Assembly (NCBI GenBank): GCA_030673895.1
Contig: JAUTCR010000058.1
Span: forward strand, 1-64,000
Reading direction: 5' to 3'
DNA length: 64,000 nucleotides
DNA from: Verrucomicrobiota bacterium JB023
Lineage (GTDB): Bacteria; Verrucomicrobiota; Verrucomicrobiia; Verrucomicrobiales; Akkermansiaceae
The notes beneath the pieces are model-generated. The model made no database searches and was not told the origin of the DNA. It saw only the letters and a list, made by a program, of their open reading frames with translations. Below, piece by piece: positions 36,601-44,901 of the stretch; positions within the stretch are counted from its first letter, which is position 1, and every line of letters begins with the position of its first letter. The position numbers and the translations under genes were made by a program.

Positions 36601-37419
36601 CAAGTTTTCCTGCGACTCGAGAACTTCGAAACCCGGCAATCCAGCGACGCCCACTTCCCCAGTGTTTCCTTGGGAAGTCGCCCACTCATCTCCGGTCAGT
36701 TCCCGCTGCGTCGACGCCAAGGAAACAAGCGCACGGTGATTTTCCGGACCGATCCACCACGCGTGGCGCCCAGTCTCTCCCACACGATTACGATAAGCCC
36801 GCGTCACTTGGTCCGGATTCGTGGCGGCTGCTTCGCCGAGACTCCCCTCGCCAACCAACGTGATCCAGTTGGCATCCTCAGATGCCGTGAGCGGCGCATT
36901 GGGGTCTTCCTCAAGTTCTTCAGGGAGGGAAAGCAGCCAACGGCGGAACATGTTTTGGCGCCCTTGCCCATAGGTATCCTGAATGCTCAAGGCCCGACCT
37001 TCACGCTCAGGGGGAGAATAATCATCGTTCAACCAGTTCCCCCAAGCATCATAGACACCCAACCAGCGGGATTGCTCTACACCGTCGATTTCCTCCGTCT
37101 CAACATTCTGGTCGTAGAGAGCGGACTCCATACTGATCCGTGTGTCCGGGCCCATCTGCTGCTGCAATTCACCCAACGCCACCATTAGAGCCAATCGTGC
37201 GTTAGCCCGCGCCTCTTGAAACGACTGACTCGTCGAGGAAGAACGTAGCGTGACTGCTGAAAGAGAAAGCAATCCGATGGCAACCATGGAGAGGAGCACC
37301 ATCATCGTGACTACGACGATCAGCGAGAAACCCGGACGGCCACCCCTCTTTGAGCTGCCGCCAGTCAATCTCGCCGACTGACCATTGTGTAATATTCGGA
37401 ATCTGGTGGAAATTTTCAT
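33679..37419 (-). CDS. Large prepilin-like protein resembling Verru_Chthon cassette protein A
   Basis: A 1246-aa protein with a type IV prepilin-like N-terminus. A 30-residue basic leader ends in Gly at RPGFSLIVVVTMMVLLSMVAIGLLSLSAVTLR, giving a G|FSLI cleavage/methylation site followed by one transmembrane helix. The conserved Glu5 of true pilins is replaced by Val. The downstream start NARLALMVALGELQQQMGPDTRISM is typical of the Verru_Chthon A family. The rest is a long, mostly beta, Trp/Tyr/Ser/Asn-rich ectodomain without enzyme motifs. The full A-D cassette is not here: only a small exported gene follows. Known Verru_Chthon proteins are of unknown role but are thought to be secretion- or surface-related. 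ATG 37419 is the only good start. Confidence 0.83.
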   Translation of the reverse strand: MKISTRFRILHNGQSARLTGGSSKRGGRPGFSLIVVVTMMVLLSMVAIGLLSLSAVTLRSSSTSQSFQEARANARLALMVALGELQQQMGPDTRISMESALYDQNVETEEIDGVEQSRWLGVYDAWGNWLNDDYSPPEREGRALSIQDTYGQGRQNMFRRWLLSLPEELEEDPNAPLTASEDANWITLVGEGSLGEAAATNPDQVTRAYRNRVGETGRHAWWIGPENHRALVSLASTQRELTGDEWATSQGNTGEVGVAGLPGFEVLESQENLESRLVTAQTVALSGVDSKEVRRHFFDLTAHSKGVLTSVRTGQLKKDLSLLFEQENLPDFIRFNAGRDYQEPSIRPMSSDLTAKRPQIPNRHFQSWTNMRHFYRMYRQSSDATVAETGGGGSLRWSGSKPWTEWVSSTNLGKSTGWDGSNNYWRVPLLAKITFIYSLVSQPSTTVRGEYDCYHVYSPVFTFWNPYNVEMQIGDNVLQMLTSAYKVLPNSGQFWLGNELVQDSDDLGAFGAFGYSQGVNTKSTLRSNGGRSITFAPGEFKVFSHASDISSGSDSQSAELVPGFNPNAIGGEKKHYGSFSSRENPGLSVEFSHSYWGGNINWGNTGGSLCMQTWWDRSTNSGGIPLTYANDWFQKDQTHTPMTPPGLSNIARWQFADSEPVPVAFCQLVLKGLSEFNYESIDWAEDWRSRNWIHSPPFYFGNGMYISEDDKIAHTQRLDNPYVMYFGPTSMAEMPKVVAQVGTRSFAGSGSNPYEKVTSIVALELPTSPVSSLAGFSNMRINPGWMNPEVMGSHLSTKTYVGTGTTSTGEESLHAADTKRVAYQSGVTGPGIGNSFIHPMLPRTDIYRYIDNSKSEDVPDRSGQNWQNTKTNDTKAYNDYWDHVFLLNDALWDDYFVSSLADQVRPGASAGQSLQENLSRFVDGEEIANSRYKYYDGGRDSNEVESDLAAEDGYLKAAKHIVVDGMFNVNSTSVAAWYSLFAGIRERKLVVRGDDGRVSPLEVPSGQRIAISRFETELSAEEMTDPEYGVGMSDGFSGWSGVRFLNDDQLQRLAEECVKQVKLRGPFLNFSEFVNRRLSNDDLGLMGALQSAIDYDDDAPDAESINYPFKSNPEFLIEPNDLGDNEFSTPEAVKGSRFAGIPGYVIQSDLLRPIANTMSVRDDTFRIRGYGESLSRNGQVEAQAWCEAIVQRLPEYLDSENDPEVPFREVDESGTFTESGELTEVNRQFGRRFKIVSFRWLSENEV

Positions 37420-37700
37420 CGCGGGTCTACTGGCTAGGTTTTTGCAAAAAGCTTCTAAGAAATTCAGTGCAGAATATAGGCCAACTTCACAGCTCCTTTA
37501 CAATTCTGCCACCTACCTAATTGTTAATAGCTTATATCGCTATACAGAAATGCCGGATGCAGCTCAACCTTTTTTTGTATTCACACCGGAGTGACAATTG
37601 ATAGCCCCTCCCTTAAGCGCGGAAGACTTCTCCTGGGCTCGAACCGCTTAAAAAAGATCAGCTTAAGGCGCAGCTCGATGCTCGCGATTGATTCGGGAAC
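37420..37700. other. Upstream region of the Verru_Chthon-like operon
   Basis: This 281-bp region is A+T-rich around 37430-37560 and should hold the minus-strand promoter of the 1246-aa gene. I see no gene or clear -35/-10 pair. Confidence 0.5.
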
Positions 37701-37730
37701 AAAAAAACGGGACTCTTTCGAGCCCCGTTT
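37701..37730 (-). terminator. Intrinsic terminator of the lamin-tail gene
   Basis: Read on the minus strand: ACGGGGCTC, GAAA tetraloop, GAGTCCCGT, then seven T residues. It forms a 9-bp stem with one G-T pair, 28 bp past the stop codon at 37759. Confidence 0.92.
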
Positions 37731-37758
37731 CTTAAGAAATGGTTTTGGAAACCTTCGA

Positions 37759-40434
37759 TCAAGAGGTTGGAGCGTCCGCGCCGGCTTCCTGAATGAGATA
37801 GTAGGTCTCATCTGCATCAAGTGGCGCCTCATCGACATAGGTTCCCGAGGAGATGCCCTCGTCGCTCGCTTGAATTGTCCAAGTTTGCAGGTCCGTGCTC
37901 CGGTAAACGTCCGACAGTCCTGTCGCACTAAAGTCGATCGTAACTGTGCCAGCCACATTCGAAATCGAAGAGATCGAGACCGAGTAATCGCTCACGGCCG
38001 ACTCGGCATAGAAGCCAAGGTAGTTGGTATCGCCCGTCGCGGCATTTTCAACCGTCTCGAGGTCCACTGCCGCCCACACGGAGGCAAAATCGGTGATATT
38101 AGAACCCGCATTCGTGTTCCATCCTGTTCCGGAATTGAGACGAACATAGCTTGTGTCCGCTCCTTCATTACCGGTTTCGGTAAAGCTCAGAACATCAACG
38201 ATATTGGCTGGATCGATTGGACCACTGTAGATCACCAGGGAATCATTGCCGTTATGATTCACAATTCCCGTTTGGTAATCTGAAACAATTTCCGGCACTA
38301 CAGCACTGGAGTTCGATATGACGATTGTCTGTCCCGCTTCCAACGTAATTTCCGACAGGTCATAGACCCCTCCGGCTCCACCTGTTGCGGTTTTCCAGTC
38401 TTCGGTCGTGTCATTACTCCACCTCGTCAAGCTCCAGCCATCGAGTGAGATTGTTGAGGAACCAATATTGGTGATTTCAACGTGTTTGTTGTTGCTACTC
38501 CCTTCGTAATATTGCGTGAAGACAATATCCGCCGCGCTACTCGTATCGGATGGATCCGTGATTTCGAGAGATCCGTTACCGTTGAGGTAATTGGAGGCTA
38601 GTGCGACGAGCTCAACGTCAATCGTTCCATCGGCAGTGCTGTTGTTCACCGCGTCCAAAGGGAAAGAGACTTGGCTGCTTCCCGCTGAGATAACACCTGA
38701 AACTTCAGCCAATCCCTCGAAACCATCATTCACCAGGAGCTTGCTTGGATTTCCACTAAAGAGAGTGACAGTGACATCCGATGAGGCGGCCGACGGCAAG
38801 GTCACGGTTGCGGTCGCAACACCCTCACCATCTTCCTCTGAAACCGAAGATGAACTGAAGGAAATCGACAACGCATCGGTCACATCACAAAACGGGCCGC
38901 CTTCGGCAAATGTTCCCGGGGAGAAGGTTTCCGCGAATGGAGAAACCCCTGAATGAGATGTGTATGAACCAGGCACGAGGTCCATCGCAAGATTGAGAGA
39001 TTCTCCAAGCTCGGGGGGCACGGGAAGATCCATTGAGAAGACCTCGGCATCGCTGTCATCCAGAAGAGTCACGAAATCATTGCCATCTCCCGACAAGAAC
39101 AGGCTATTTGTCTCACGTGAGGATCCGGTCACTTGCGCCGTCCCAAACATTCCAGCGAGCGTCCCATCAGTGACCCCGCCACCGAACACGACAATCGCGC
39201 AATCGGGGTCAAGCACGGTTCCTTCGCGAAAGCGATGGATGCCATCGTCACTGAAATCCGTTCCAGCATTTTCGACAAGGTAATATCCGGAGAGATCGAT
39301 TGGTGATTCGGTGACATTGACAATTTCAATAAACTGATCGGCGTCGTCGACCGTTCCGTCCTGATTGGCATCTTCACCGACATCGCCATAATAAACCTCG
39401 TTAATGACGAGAGTGTAGGCGTCAGAATCGTCGTTAACGGTAAGAAGGGCCTCCGCTCCGATAGCGCCGCTGGCTGTGACCGCAATTGTGACGTCCTGCG
39501 AGCCATCCGGCCAGCCGTCGTCGATGGCATCAATTTGAAAGGTTTCTGAAGTATCCCCTGCGAAGATTGTCACCGAAGATCCGGCGATCGCCTCGGACTC
39601 GTCTGAGGAGCTGATTGTGATTTCGAGATCAACGTCGAGTGAACTATCGATACTGACCGTTCCCGTTGAAGCGCCGAAGTCATCATCCTCATCAATCACA
39701 TTTGGACTCAAGACCAGTGAGAGCGTCAATGGAGGAGGATTAGCCCCCCCGGGGGTGTCCTTGGTATTTTGAAGGATTACAGGATCATCAGCCAATTCAC
39801 TTCCGAAATCGCCCATCAGCCAAGTCGCTCCCCCGTCTCCACCTCGGAAGACATGAGCCGGGACAAAGGTTCCATTCGGCCCAACGTCTTGCCCACCAAG
39901 AGTGGATGCGTAGAACTCATCCCCGCTATCAGGAGTTGCAACCAGGCTCACTGCGTCGACGACGGAAGACCAAGGGTTGACATCCAAAGTTCCGTCATCA
40001 TCCGTATCAAGATCGTCGGCCAGCAAACCGGTAAAGTTTTCAACGAGAAGGTGCGTAACATTGTCGCCATTCTCAAAAACCAGAGAGGCTCCGGCGAGGT
40101 CGGGGATAGCAGACAATTCGGCAGTTCCGTCCCCATCGGCATCAATGTTGAGCTCCGTTGAATTCGCCACGAGGAAGTAATCGCCGGCGGCTAATGAAAC
40201 ATCAGGTAGTGAAAGCACGGACTCAATCGTGCCACTCCCACTTGCCCCGTCGCCAATGACAATGTAGGAGTAGTTTACCAAGCTGACCGCGTCTGCCCCA
40301 GTGTTATAAAGCTCGAAATACTCATGGGTGTCACCAGATGGGTCGTCGATTCTAACTTCATTGATAACGACCTGAGCCCCAGCGGAGCCAAATCCCGCGG
40401 CAAAGGCGAAAATGGGGAGGATTTTACTTTTCAT
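37759..40434 (-). CDS. Exported protein with three lamin-tail domains
   Basis: Secreted or surface protein (891 aa). ATG 40434 gives MKSKILPIFAFAAGFGSAGAQ, a standard signal peptide; the track start at 40485 would place 17 extra residues before it. Three lamin-tail (LTD) modules are visible: VVINEVRIDDPSGDTHEYFELYNTG near the N-terminus, LVINEVYYGDVGEDANQDG in the middle, and DIVFTQYYEGSSNNKHVEITNIG further on, each with an E(L/I)xN strand. Between them lie Calx-beta-like repeats (SISFSSSSVSEEDGEGVATATVTL). The C-terminus has DVYRSTDLQTW and ETYYLIQE, the module shared with other exported proteins of the window. Bacterial LTD proteins often accompany nucleases or metalloproteases; no catalytic residues are visible here, so it is probably structural. 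Confidence 0.87.
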   Translation of the reverse strand: MKSKILPIFAFAAGFGSAGAQVVINEVRIDDPSGDTHEYFELYNTGADAVSLVNYSYIVIGDGASGSGTIESVLSLPDVSLAAGDYFLVANSTELNIDADGDGTAELSAIPDLAGASLVFENGDNVTHLLVENFTGLLADDLDTDDDGTLDVNPWSSVVDAVSLVATPDSGDEFYASTLGGQDVGPNGTFVPAHVFRGGDGGATWLMGDFGSELADDPVILQNTKDTPGGANPPPLTLSLVLSPNVIDEDDDFGASTGTVSIDSSLDVDLEITISSSDESEAIAGSSVTIFAGDTSETFQIDAIDDGWPDGSQDVTIAVTASGAIGAEALLTVNDDSDAYTLVINEVYYGDVGEDANQDGTVDDADQFIEIVNVTESPIDLSGYYLVENAGTDFSDDGIHRFREGTVLDPDCAIVVFGGGVTDGTLAGMFGTAQVTGSSRETNSLFLSGDGNDFVTLLDDSDAEVFSMDLPVPPELGESLNLAMDLVPGSYTSHSGVSPFAETFSPGTFAEGGPFCDVTDALSISFSSSSVSEEDGEGVATATVTLPSAASSDVTVTLFSGNPSKLLVNDGFEGLAEVSGVISAGSSQVSFPLDAVNNSTADGTIDVELVALASNYLNGNGSLEITDPSDTSSAADIVFTQYYEGSSNNKHVEITNIGSSTISLDGWSLTRWSNDTTEDWKTATGGAGGVYDLSEITLEAGQTIVISNSSAVVPEIVSDYQTGIVNHNGNDSLVIYSGPIDPANIVDVLSFTETGNEGADTSYVRLNSGTGWNTNAGSNITDFASVWAAVDLETVENAATGDTNYLGFYAESAVSDYSVSISSISNVAGTVTIDFSATGLSDVYRSTDLQTWTIQASDEGISSGTYVDEAPLDADETYYLIQEAGADAPTS

Positions 40435-40599
40435 TTTACGTTCTCGTTTCAGGCCAGGTGAGTGACCTCGGCATAGAAATGCCAAGAGGAACTCGGAATG
40501 GCCAACTCCGATCTCCGCTCACAGGTGACGAATCCGTCACCCCTTAAGGATCACCACTGCCGCGCGGACGCGCCAATGGGCATGTCTGGGGGAAAATCT

Positions 40600-41238
40600 T
40601 TACCAGTCGGCATTATAGCCGCGAGTGTCGATGTGGGTGAAGTTCGAATAACGACCAACCCCTCCTTTGAAGAGCCCATTGTTCCGCAACTCCCTCGCCA
40701 CGCGGGAGACCCGGCTGGTGGAGGTATTGAACATCAGATCGAGAGCCACGTTCTGCATGTGATAAGAGCGGGGCTTGGCACCCGGGCAACGTGAATTGTA
40801 GGCGGGACAACGATAGGCCGACGTAACTTGATCCAAACTGACACCAAGCACCTCCGTCACCTTGTCAGCAACCAACAACGTTGAATCCATATTTTGCCAG
40901 TATTTCTTCGGTGGGATTTGATTCCAGACCGAGCCTTTTCGACGGGCGTGAGCTTTGATCACCTCATGAACTGAAATTTTCTCGAGCTTCAGGCTCGCGA
41001 TGTGGCGAGCGTAGGCTTGGAGTCGTTCACCCTGAGACCGAACCCACTCCTGCGGTAGGTCATCAGTGTTAAGGTTCGTCTTGCCTCCAAAAAAGAGGAA
41101 GGCGCTGGACTCCTGAATCCCTGCCATAGCGGTACCAACCACGAGGCTTGAAGTCGTCAAGAAACGACGACGGGTTTGAAAATTGTTTTGGCCTTGGGCA
41201 GGCTCGAATCCTCTCTGGGCAAGGTTCGGGTCGCTCAT
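40600..41238 (-). CDS. Tat-exported M15A-type (DUF882/YcbK-like) peptidase
   Basis: Predicted periplasmic peptidoglycan-related zinc peptidase. The start MSDPNLAQRG (ATG 41238) places the twin-arginine signal TRRRFLTTSSLVVGTAMAG at a normal depth; the track start 41268 adds ten residues. The M15_3 core has SAYRCPAYNSRCPGAKPRSYHMQNVALDLMF (zinc His and Asp in SYHMQNVALD) and the closing HIDTRG with the third zinc ligand. Length 212 aa fits the DUF882 family. Its position 126 bp after map, at the end of the ribosomal cluster and on the same strand, is probably incidental. E. coli YcbK is likewise Tat-exported and its physiological substrate is not established, so substrate is left open. Confidence 0.9.
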   Translation of the reverse strand: MSDPNLAQRGFEPAQGQNNFQTRRRFLTTSSLVVGTAMAGIQESSAFLFFGGKTNLNTDDLPQEWVRSQGERLQAYARHIASLKLEKISVHEVIKAHARRKGSVWNQIPPKKYWQNMDSTLLVADKVTEVLGVSLDQVTSAYRCPAYNSRCPGAKPRSYHMQNVALDLMFNTSTSRVSRVARELRNNGLFKGGVGRYSNFTHIDTRGYNADW

Positions 41239-41364
41239 CTGGCGGCACAGTTGCAACTCCCGTGCCAAATGGCCAGAATAAAGTTACCGTGAAAAGTCAC
41301 TTTCTTTTTCAATTAAACGGAACTTTTCCCGATTTTTTTGACCAAAAAGGCTCGAATTCTCCAA

Positions 41365-42192
41365 TCAGCTTCCCAAAGGAGCCTCAATCGTGAGGTCAAG
41401 CTGCTCGGGTAACGCGGTTCGTGGTCGCCATGTCAATATTTCCGGGGCGTCCTTACCAACAAGGACGGTGTGCTCAAAGTGGGCTGAATTGGCCCCGTCT
41501 TCGGTGACCACCGTCCACCCATCCTCCAAAGTCAGGATTCCCGAGCTCCCCGCATTAACCATTGGCTCAATGGCCAAAACCATCCCTTCTTTGAGGATTG
41601 GTGAACGTCTTCCAAGAGGCCGATAGTTTGGAACCTGCGGATCTTCATGAAGTTCTCGGCCGACCCCATGACCAACCATTTCCCTCACCACAGTAAATTT
41701 GAACTGCCGAACGAAAGAATTCACGCTACCGCACAAATCATACAGACGATTGCCTTCCACTGCGTATTCGATCGCGTTGAACAAAGCCTGTTCCGTCGCG
41801 TAGAGAAGTCGTTTGGTCGCTTCATCGATTGGACCAACCGGGACCGTCGTCGCGTTGTCACCAATCCATCCCCCTTTGCGGATACCAACATCAATTTTGA
41901 TGATGTCACCATCCTGAATCACTCGGTCATTACCAATTCCGTGGACAACCTCTTCGTTGAAACCAATGCAAATATTGCCCGGAAAACCTCGGTAATTAAG
42001 GAAAGCACTCTCGCAGCGATGCTGCTTCATCAACTCCGCAGCATAAGCATCAACCTCAGCGGTCGTTTTCCCTGCTTCAATGAATGACGCCGTCGCCTGC
42101 AGAATTTCACTAGCGGTCTGGCAGGCCTCCCGCATCTCGTTCAATTCTGCAGTCGATTTGATAGGGATCCTCCCTTTTTTCTTCTTCGCCAT
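41365..42192 (-). CDS. map: Methionine aminopeptidase type I
   Basis: Cytoplasmic enzyme that removes N-terminal Met from nascent proteins, M24A family. Motifs are CIGFNEEVVHGIG, GDIIKIDVG (metal Asp), DNATTVPVG, MVGHGVGRELHEDP (metal His), GMVLAIEP (metal Glu) and TEDGANSAHFEHTVLV (metal Glu). I use ATG 42192 (275 aa), 5 bp after the adk stop. The ORF-track start at 42225 would overlap adk by 28 bp and adds an unrelated leader. The Lys-rich start MAKKKKGRIPIKST is slightly longer than usual. It is the last gene of the ribosomal cluster here: infA and the alpha-operon genes do not follow. Confidence 0.96.
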   Translation of the reverse strand: MAKKKKGRIPIKSTAELNEMREACQTASEILQATASFIEAGKTTAEVDAYAAELMKQHRCESAFLNYRGFPGNICIGFNEEVVHGIGNDRVIQDGDIIKIDVGIRKGGWIGDNATTVPVGPIDEATKRLLYATEQALFNAIEYAVEGNRLYDLCGSVNSFVRQFKFTVVREMVGHGVGRELHEDPQVPNYRPLGRRSPILKEGMVLAIEPMVNAGSSGILTLEDGWTVVTEDGANSAHFEHTVLVGKDAPEILTWRPRTALPEQLDLTIEAPLGS

Positions 42193-42197
42193 TCTGA

Positions 42198-42806
42198 TTA
42201 GAGCTTTTCTTCGATTCTTTCCCATACCACGTCTCGGTCACCGAGGCCGTCGATGATCGTCAACTGACCACGCCCTTCAAAGAAATCTAACACAGGAACG
42301 GTCAAATTCTTGTAAACCTCATAGCGCTTTCGGAACTTTTCAGGAGTGTCGTCATCCCGCACCGTCCATTCACCTCCGCAATTAGGGCAAACCGGTTCAC
42401 CCTCCTTAGCTACCCGACCACATTTCACGCACTCGCGGCGCAATCCGACACGTCGAACAAGCTCCTCGCGCGGAACCTCGAGGGCAATTGCCTGAAAATT
42501 TGTCCCCGCATCCATGACGAGGGCCTCAGCTTGAGGCAGGCTTCTTGGAAATCCGTCCAAGACCCAGCCACCATCGTGCTCCGACAACCAGGACCGAACC
42601 AGATCGACAGCCAGGGAATCTGGCACGAATTCGTTCCGAGCGAGGTAACCTTCGGCCTGCTGGCCAATCGCACTTCCACGCTCGATTTCCCGTCGCAAAC
42701 ACGCCCCCGTACTGAGATAAGGGACGGCAAACCTCTCCGCAAGGCGTCTTCCCTGCGTTCCCTTCCCAGATGCGGGAGGACCTAGCAGAGAGAAGTTCCT
42801 AGTCAT
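42198..42806 (-). CDS. adk: Adenylate kinase
   Basis: Cytoplasmic enzyme catalysing ATP + AMP = 2 ADP. The P-loop LLGPPASGKGTQG has Ala-Ser where GPPGAGKGT is usual (G to A, A to S). VPYLSTGACLR and WVLDGFPRSLPQAEAL form the AMP site. The lid carries four Cys (CVKCGR...CPNCGG), the zinc-binding arrangement of many long adenylate kinases, and RKRYEVY supplies an Arg of the lid hinge. Length 202 aa is slightly short. Gene order secY-adk-map is typical of the spc operon. Start ATG 42806 lies 33 bp after secY stop. Confidence 0.96.
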   Translation of the reverse strand: MTRNFSLLGPPASGKGTQGRRLAERFAVPYLSTGACLRREIERGSAIGQQAEGYLARNEFVPDSLAVDLVRSWLSEHDGGWVLDGFPRSLPQAEALVMDAGTNFQAIALEVPREELVRRVGLRRECVKCGRVAKEGEPVCPNCGGEWTVRDDDTPEKFRKRYEVYKNLTVPVLDFFEGRGQLTIIDGLGDRDVVWERIEEKL

Positions 42807-42839
42807 GGGAGGCTAGCCATTGGCGACGACAATTAAATC

Positions 42840-44336
42840 CTAAAAGAACTGGGAGATTCCTGCGATGATGCAAAGAATCGCGATGAACACCCAAAGAAAG
42901 ACGATGTGGGAACTGGCCGCAGCCTGTCCCGCAGCCTGACGGCGCTCGTATCGTCCCTTCAATTTACCCTGACGAAGGAAACCATCGTAGTTCCGCTGAA
43001 GAAGATGCGTTTCAATTTGGCGCATCATGTCGAGCAAGACGCCAACCAAAATCAACAAGCTCGTGCCACCGAAGAATTGGGCGACAATGCTCGGCATATT
43101 CGCGGCGTTACTCAGGATCCCCGGTATCACAAACAAAGCGGTGAGGAAGATCGCGCCAAAAAAGGTCAACCTCGTCATCGTGAAATCAAGGAAATCGGCA
43201 GTGGGCTTACCTGGTCGCACACCAGGAACGTAACCGCCGCCCTTCTTGAGATTCTCCGCAATCTCACTTGGCTGGAACATGGTCGCTACCCAAAAATAAC
43301 TGAAGAAAAAGATCATGACACCAGCAATCACGTAATAGGGCCATGACGCTGGATTCAACGCCTCTTGGAAAGAAACGACCCACTCCTGGCCTCGAAAAAC
43401 CTGAGACAAAAGCAGGAGAGGTAGCTGTAAGACAGCACTGGCAAAAATTACTGGCATGACCCCAGCGTAATTGACCTTCAAAGGAAGATACTGCGTGTGT
43501 CCGGTCATTTCCTTTGCGTGCCGATTGCTCGCCCGCTTCGCATATTGGACGGCGATGCGGCGTTGCGCCTGGGTGATAGCGATCACCGCAGCTGTCACCA
43601 CGATGAGAAGCGCGACCAAGCCGACCAATGCCATGGCCGAAAATGGGCTCCCATTGGCTCCACCCACGTAAGTGCGCCAGGCTTGGACGAGTCCACCGGG
43701 GAGAGCGGCGATAATATTGACCGTGATGATGAGAGAGATGCCGTTCCCGATACCTCGTTCAGTAATTTGATCACCAATCCACATCAGGAACATCGTTCCT
43801 GCGATGATGGTCAATACACCCAACAGAACGAAGGGGGCACCGAAGTTGGGCACGAGCTCACGACCGACTTCCCCGATTCCTTCCATGTAGGGGATGATTT
43901 CGGGATTCTCTAACGAGCGCATCAACAGGAACCCTTGTACTGCCGCGATACAGATTGTGAGGATTCGAGTGTATTGATTGATTTTCTGCTGCCCGCCTTC
44001 TTCCCTCCGCAATTTTGCGAGCTTGGGAACGACAGCTGACATAAGCTGCATCATAATAGATGCCGAGATGTAAGGCATGATGCCGAGGGCAAAAAGGCCC
44101 ACGTTCTCCAAAGCCCCACCGGAGAACACGTTCAAAAGTGCTCCCACAGCTGCTCCGGGATTGTTCCCCCCGTCGTCGGTCACCCGTTCCTTAAGCCATT
44201 CGTCGATGACCGTGGTGTCGACACCCGGAATCGAGATGGCAACCCCTAGTCTGACGATGATGATCATCGCCAGAGTGAATAGAATTCGGTCCCGAAGCTC
44301 GGGTACTCGCCACGTGTTCGCGAATGCAGAAATCAT
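42840..44336 (-). CDS. secY: Preprotein translocase subunit SecY
   Basis: Channel subunit of the Sec translocon in the inner membrane, about ten transmembrane segments. Diagnostic segments are RLGVAISIPGVD near TM1, IMPYISASIMMQLMSAV (TM2), GIGNGISLIITVNIIAALPGG, and GYVPGVRPGKPTADFLDFTMTRLTFFGA. At 498 aa it is longer than E. coli SecY (443), with most of the added length in an inserted loop near residues 45-70 and a C-terminal extension. It supports export of the many secreted proteins encoded in this window. It follows rplO after an 89-bp gap, in standard spc-operon order. Confidence 0.98.
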   Translation of the reverse strand: MISAFANTWRVPELRDRILFTLAMIIIVRLGVAISIPGVDTTVIDEWLKERVTDDGGNNPGAAVGALLNVFSGGALENVGLFALGIMPYISASIMMQLMSAVVPKLAKLRREEGGQQKINQYTRILTICIAAVQGFLLMRSLENPEIIPYMEGIGEVGRELVPNFGAPFVLLGVLTIIAGTMFLMWIGDQITERGIGNGISLIITVNIIAALPGGLVQAWRTYVGGANGSPFSAMALVGLVALLIVVTAAVIAITQAQRRIAVQYAKRASNRHAKEMTGHTQYLPLKVNYAGVMPVIFASAVLQLPLLLLSQVFRGQEWVVSFQEALNPASWPYYVIAGVMIFFFSYFWVATMFQPSEIAENLKKGGGYVPGVRPGKPTADFLDFTMTRLTFFGAIFLTALFVIPGILSNAANMPSIVAQFFGGTSLLILVGVLLDMMRQIETHLLQRNYDGFLRQGKLKGRYERRQAAGQAAASSHIVFLWVFIAILCIIAGISQFF

Positions 44337-44425
44337 TTAAGCGTGCGTAAATTTATCAGAAAAAGGATGGGTCAGGCCCAAGGCCCGCCCATCCGTCAAA
44401 AACGGCGCGTATCCAAACCGCTGAG

Positions 44426-44872
44426 TTAGGCGAGGTCAATCGTTCCGCCTGCTTTTTCAATCTTTTCGCGGGCAGATGCACTGGCAAGTTGGACTTTAAC
44501 CTCAAGTTTCTTGCTGAGCTCTCCCTGTCCGAGAACTTTGATGGCATCAAAGCGGCCCTTGAGAAGACCGGCTGCCTTCAAAGACTCCTCGTTCACAACT
44601 GCTCCTTCCTCAAAGCGATCTTCGAGTTGGCTGATATTGACGATGCCAATCTTGAGTTGGAACTGAGTATTGTTGAATCCACGCTTGGGAAGGCGACGGT
44701 GAAGGGGCATCTGACCACCTTCGAAGCCAGGACGAATTGTGCCACCAGAACGGGCTTTTTGACCCTTGTGACCTTTACCCGATGTCTTTCCGTGCCCCGA
44801 GCTCTCGCCGCAGCCCAGTCGCTTGGTGCGGTGCTTGGCTCCGGGATTCGGCTTAATTTCGTTTAATTTCAT
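44426..44872 (-). CDS. rplO: 50S ribosomal protein L15
   Basis: Large-subunit protein, late assembly. It begins MKLNEIKPNPGAKHRTKRLGCG and contains the SGHGKTSGKGHKGQKARSGG loop, the hallmark of L15, and ends in a C-terminal domain with KVQLASASAREKIEKAGG. Length 148 aa is normal. In many bacteria L30 (rpmD) lies between S5 and L15; here the gap to rpsE is 29 bp and holds no such gene. Confidence 0.98.
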   Translation of the reverse strand: MKLNEIKPNPGAKHRTKRLGCGESSGHGKTSGKGHKGQKARSGGTIRPGFEGGQMPLHRRLPKRGFNNTQFQLKIGIVNISQLEDRFEEGAVVNEESLKAAGLLKGRFDAIKVLGQGELSKKLEVKVQLASASAREKIEKAGGTIDLA

Positions 44873-44901
44873 TTGGGCTCTCTACTAAATGTTTCACGGC
44901 C

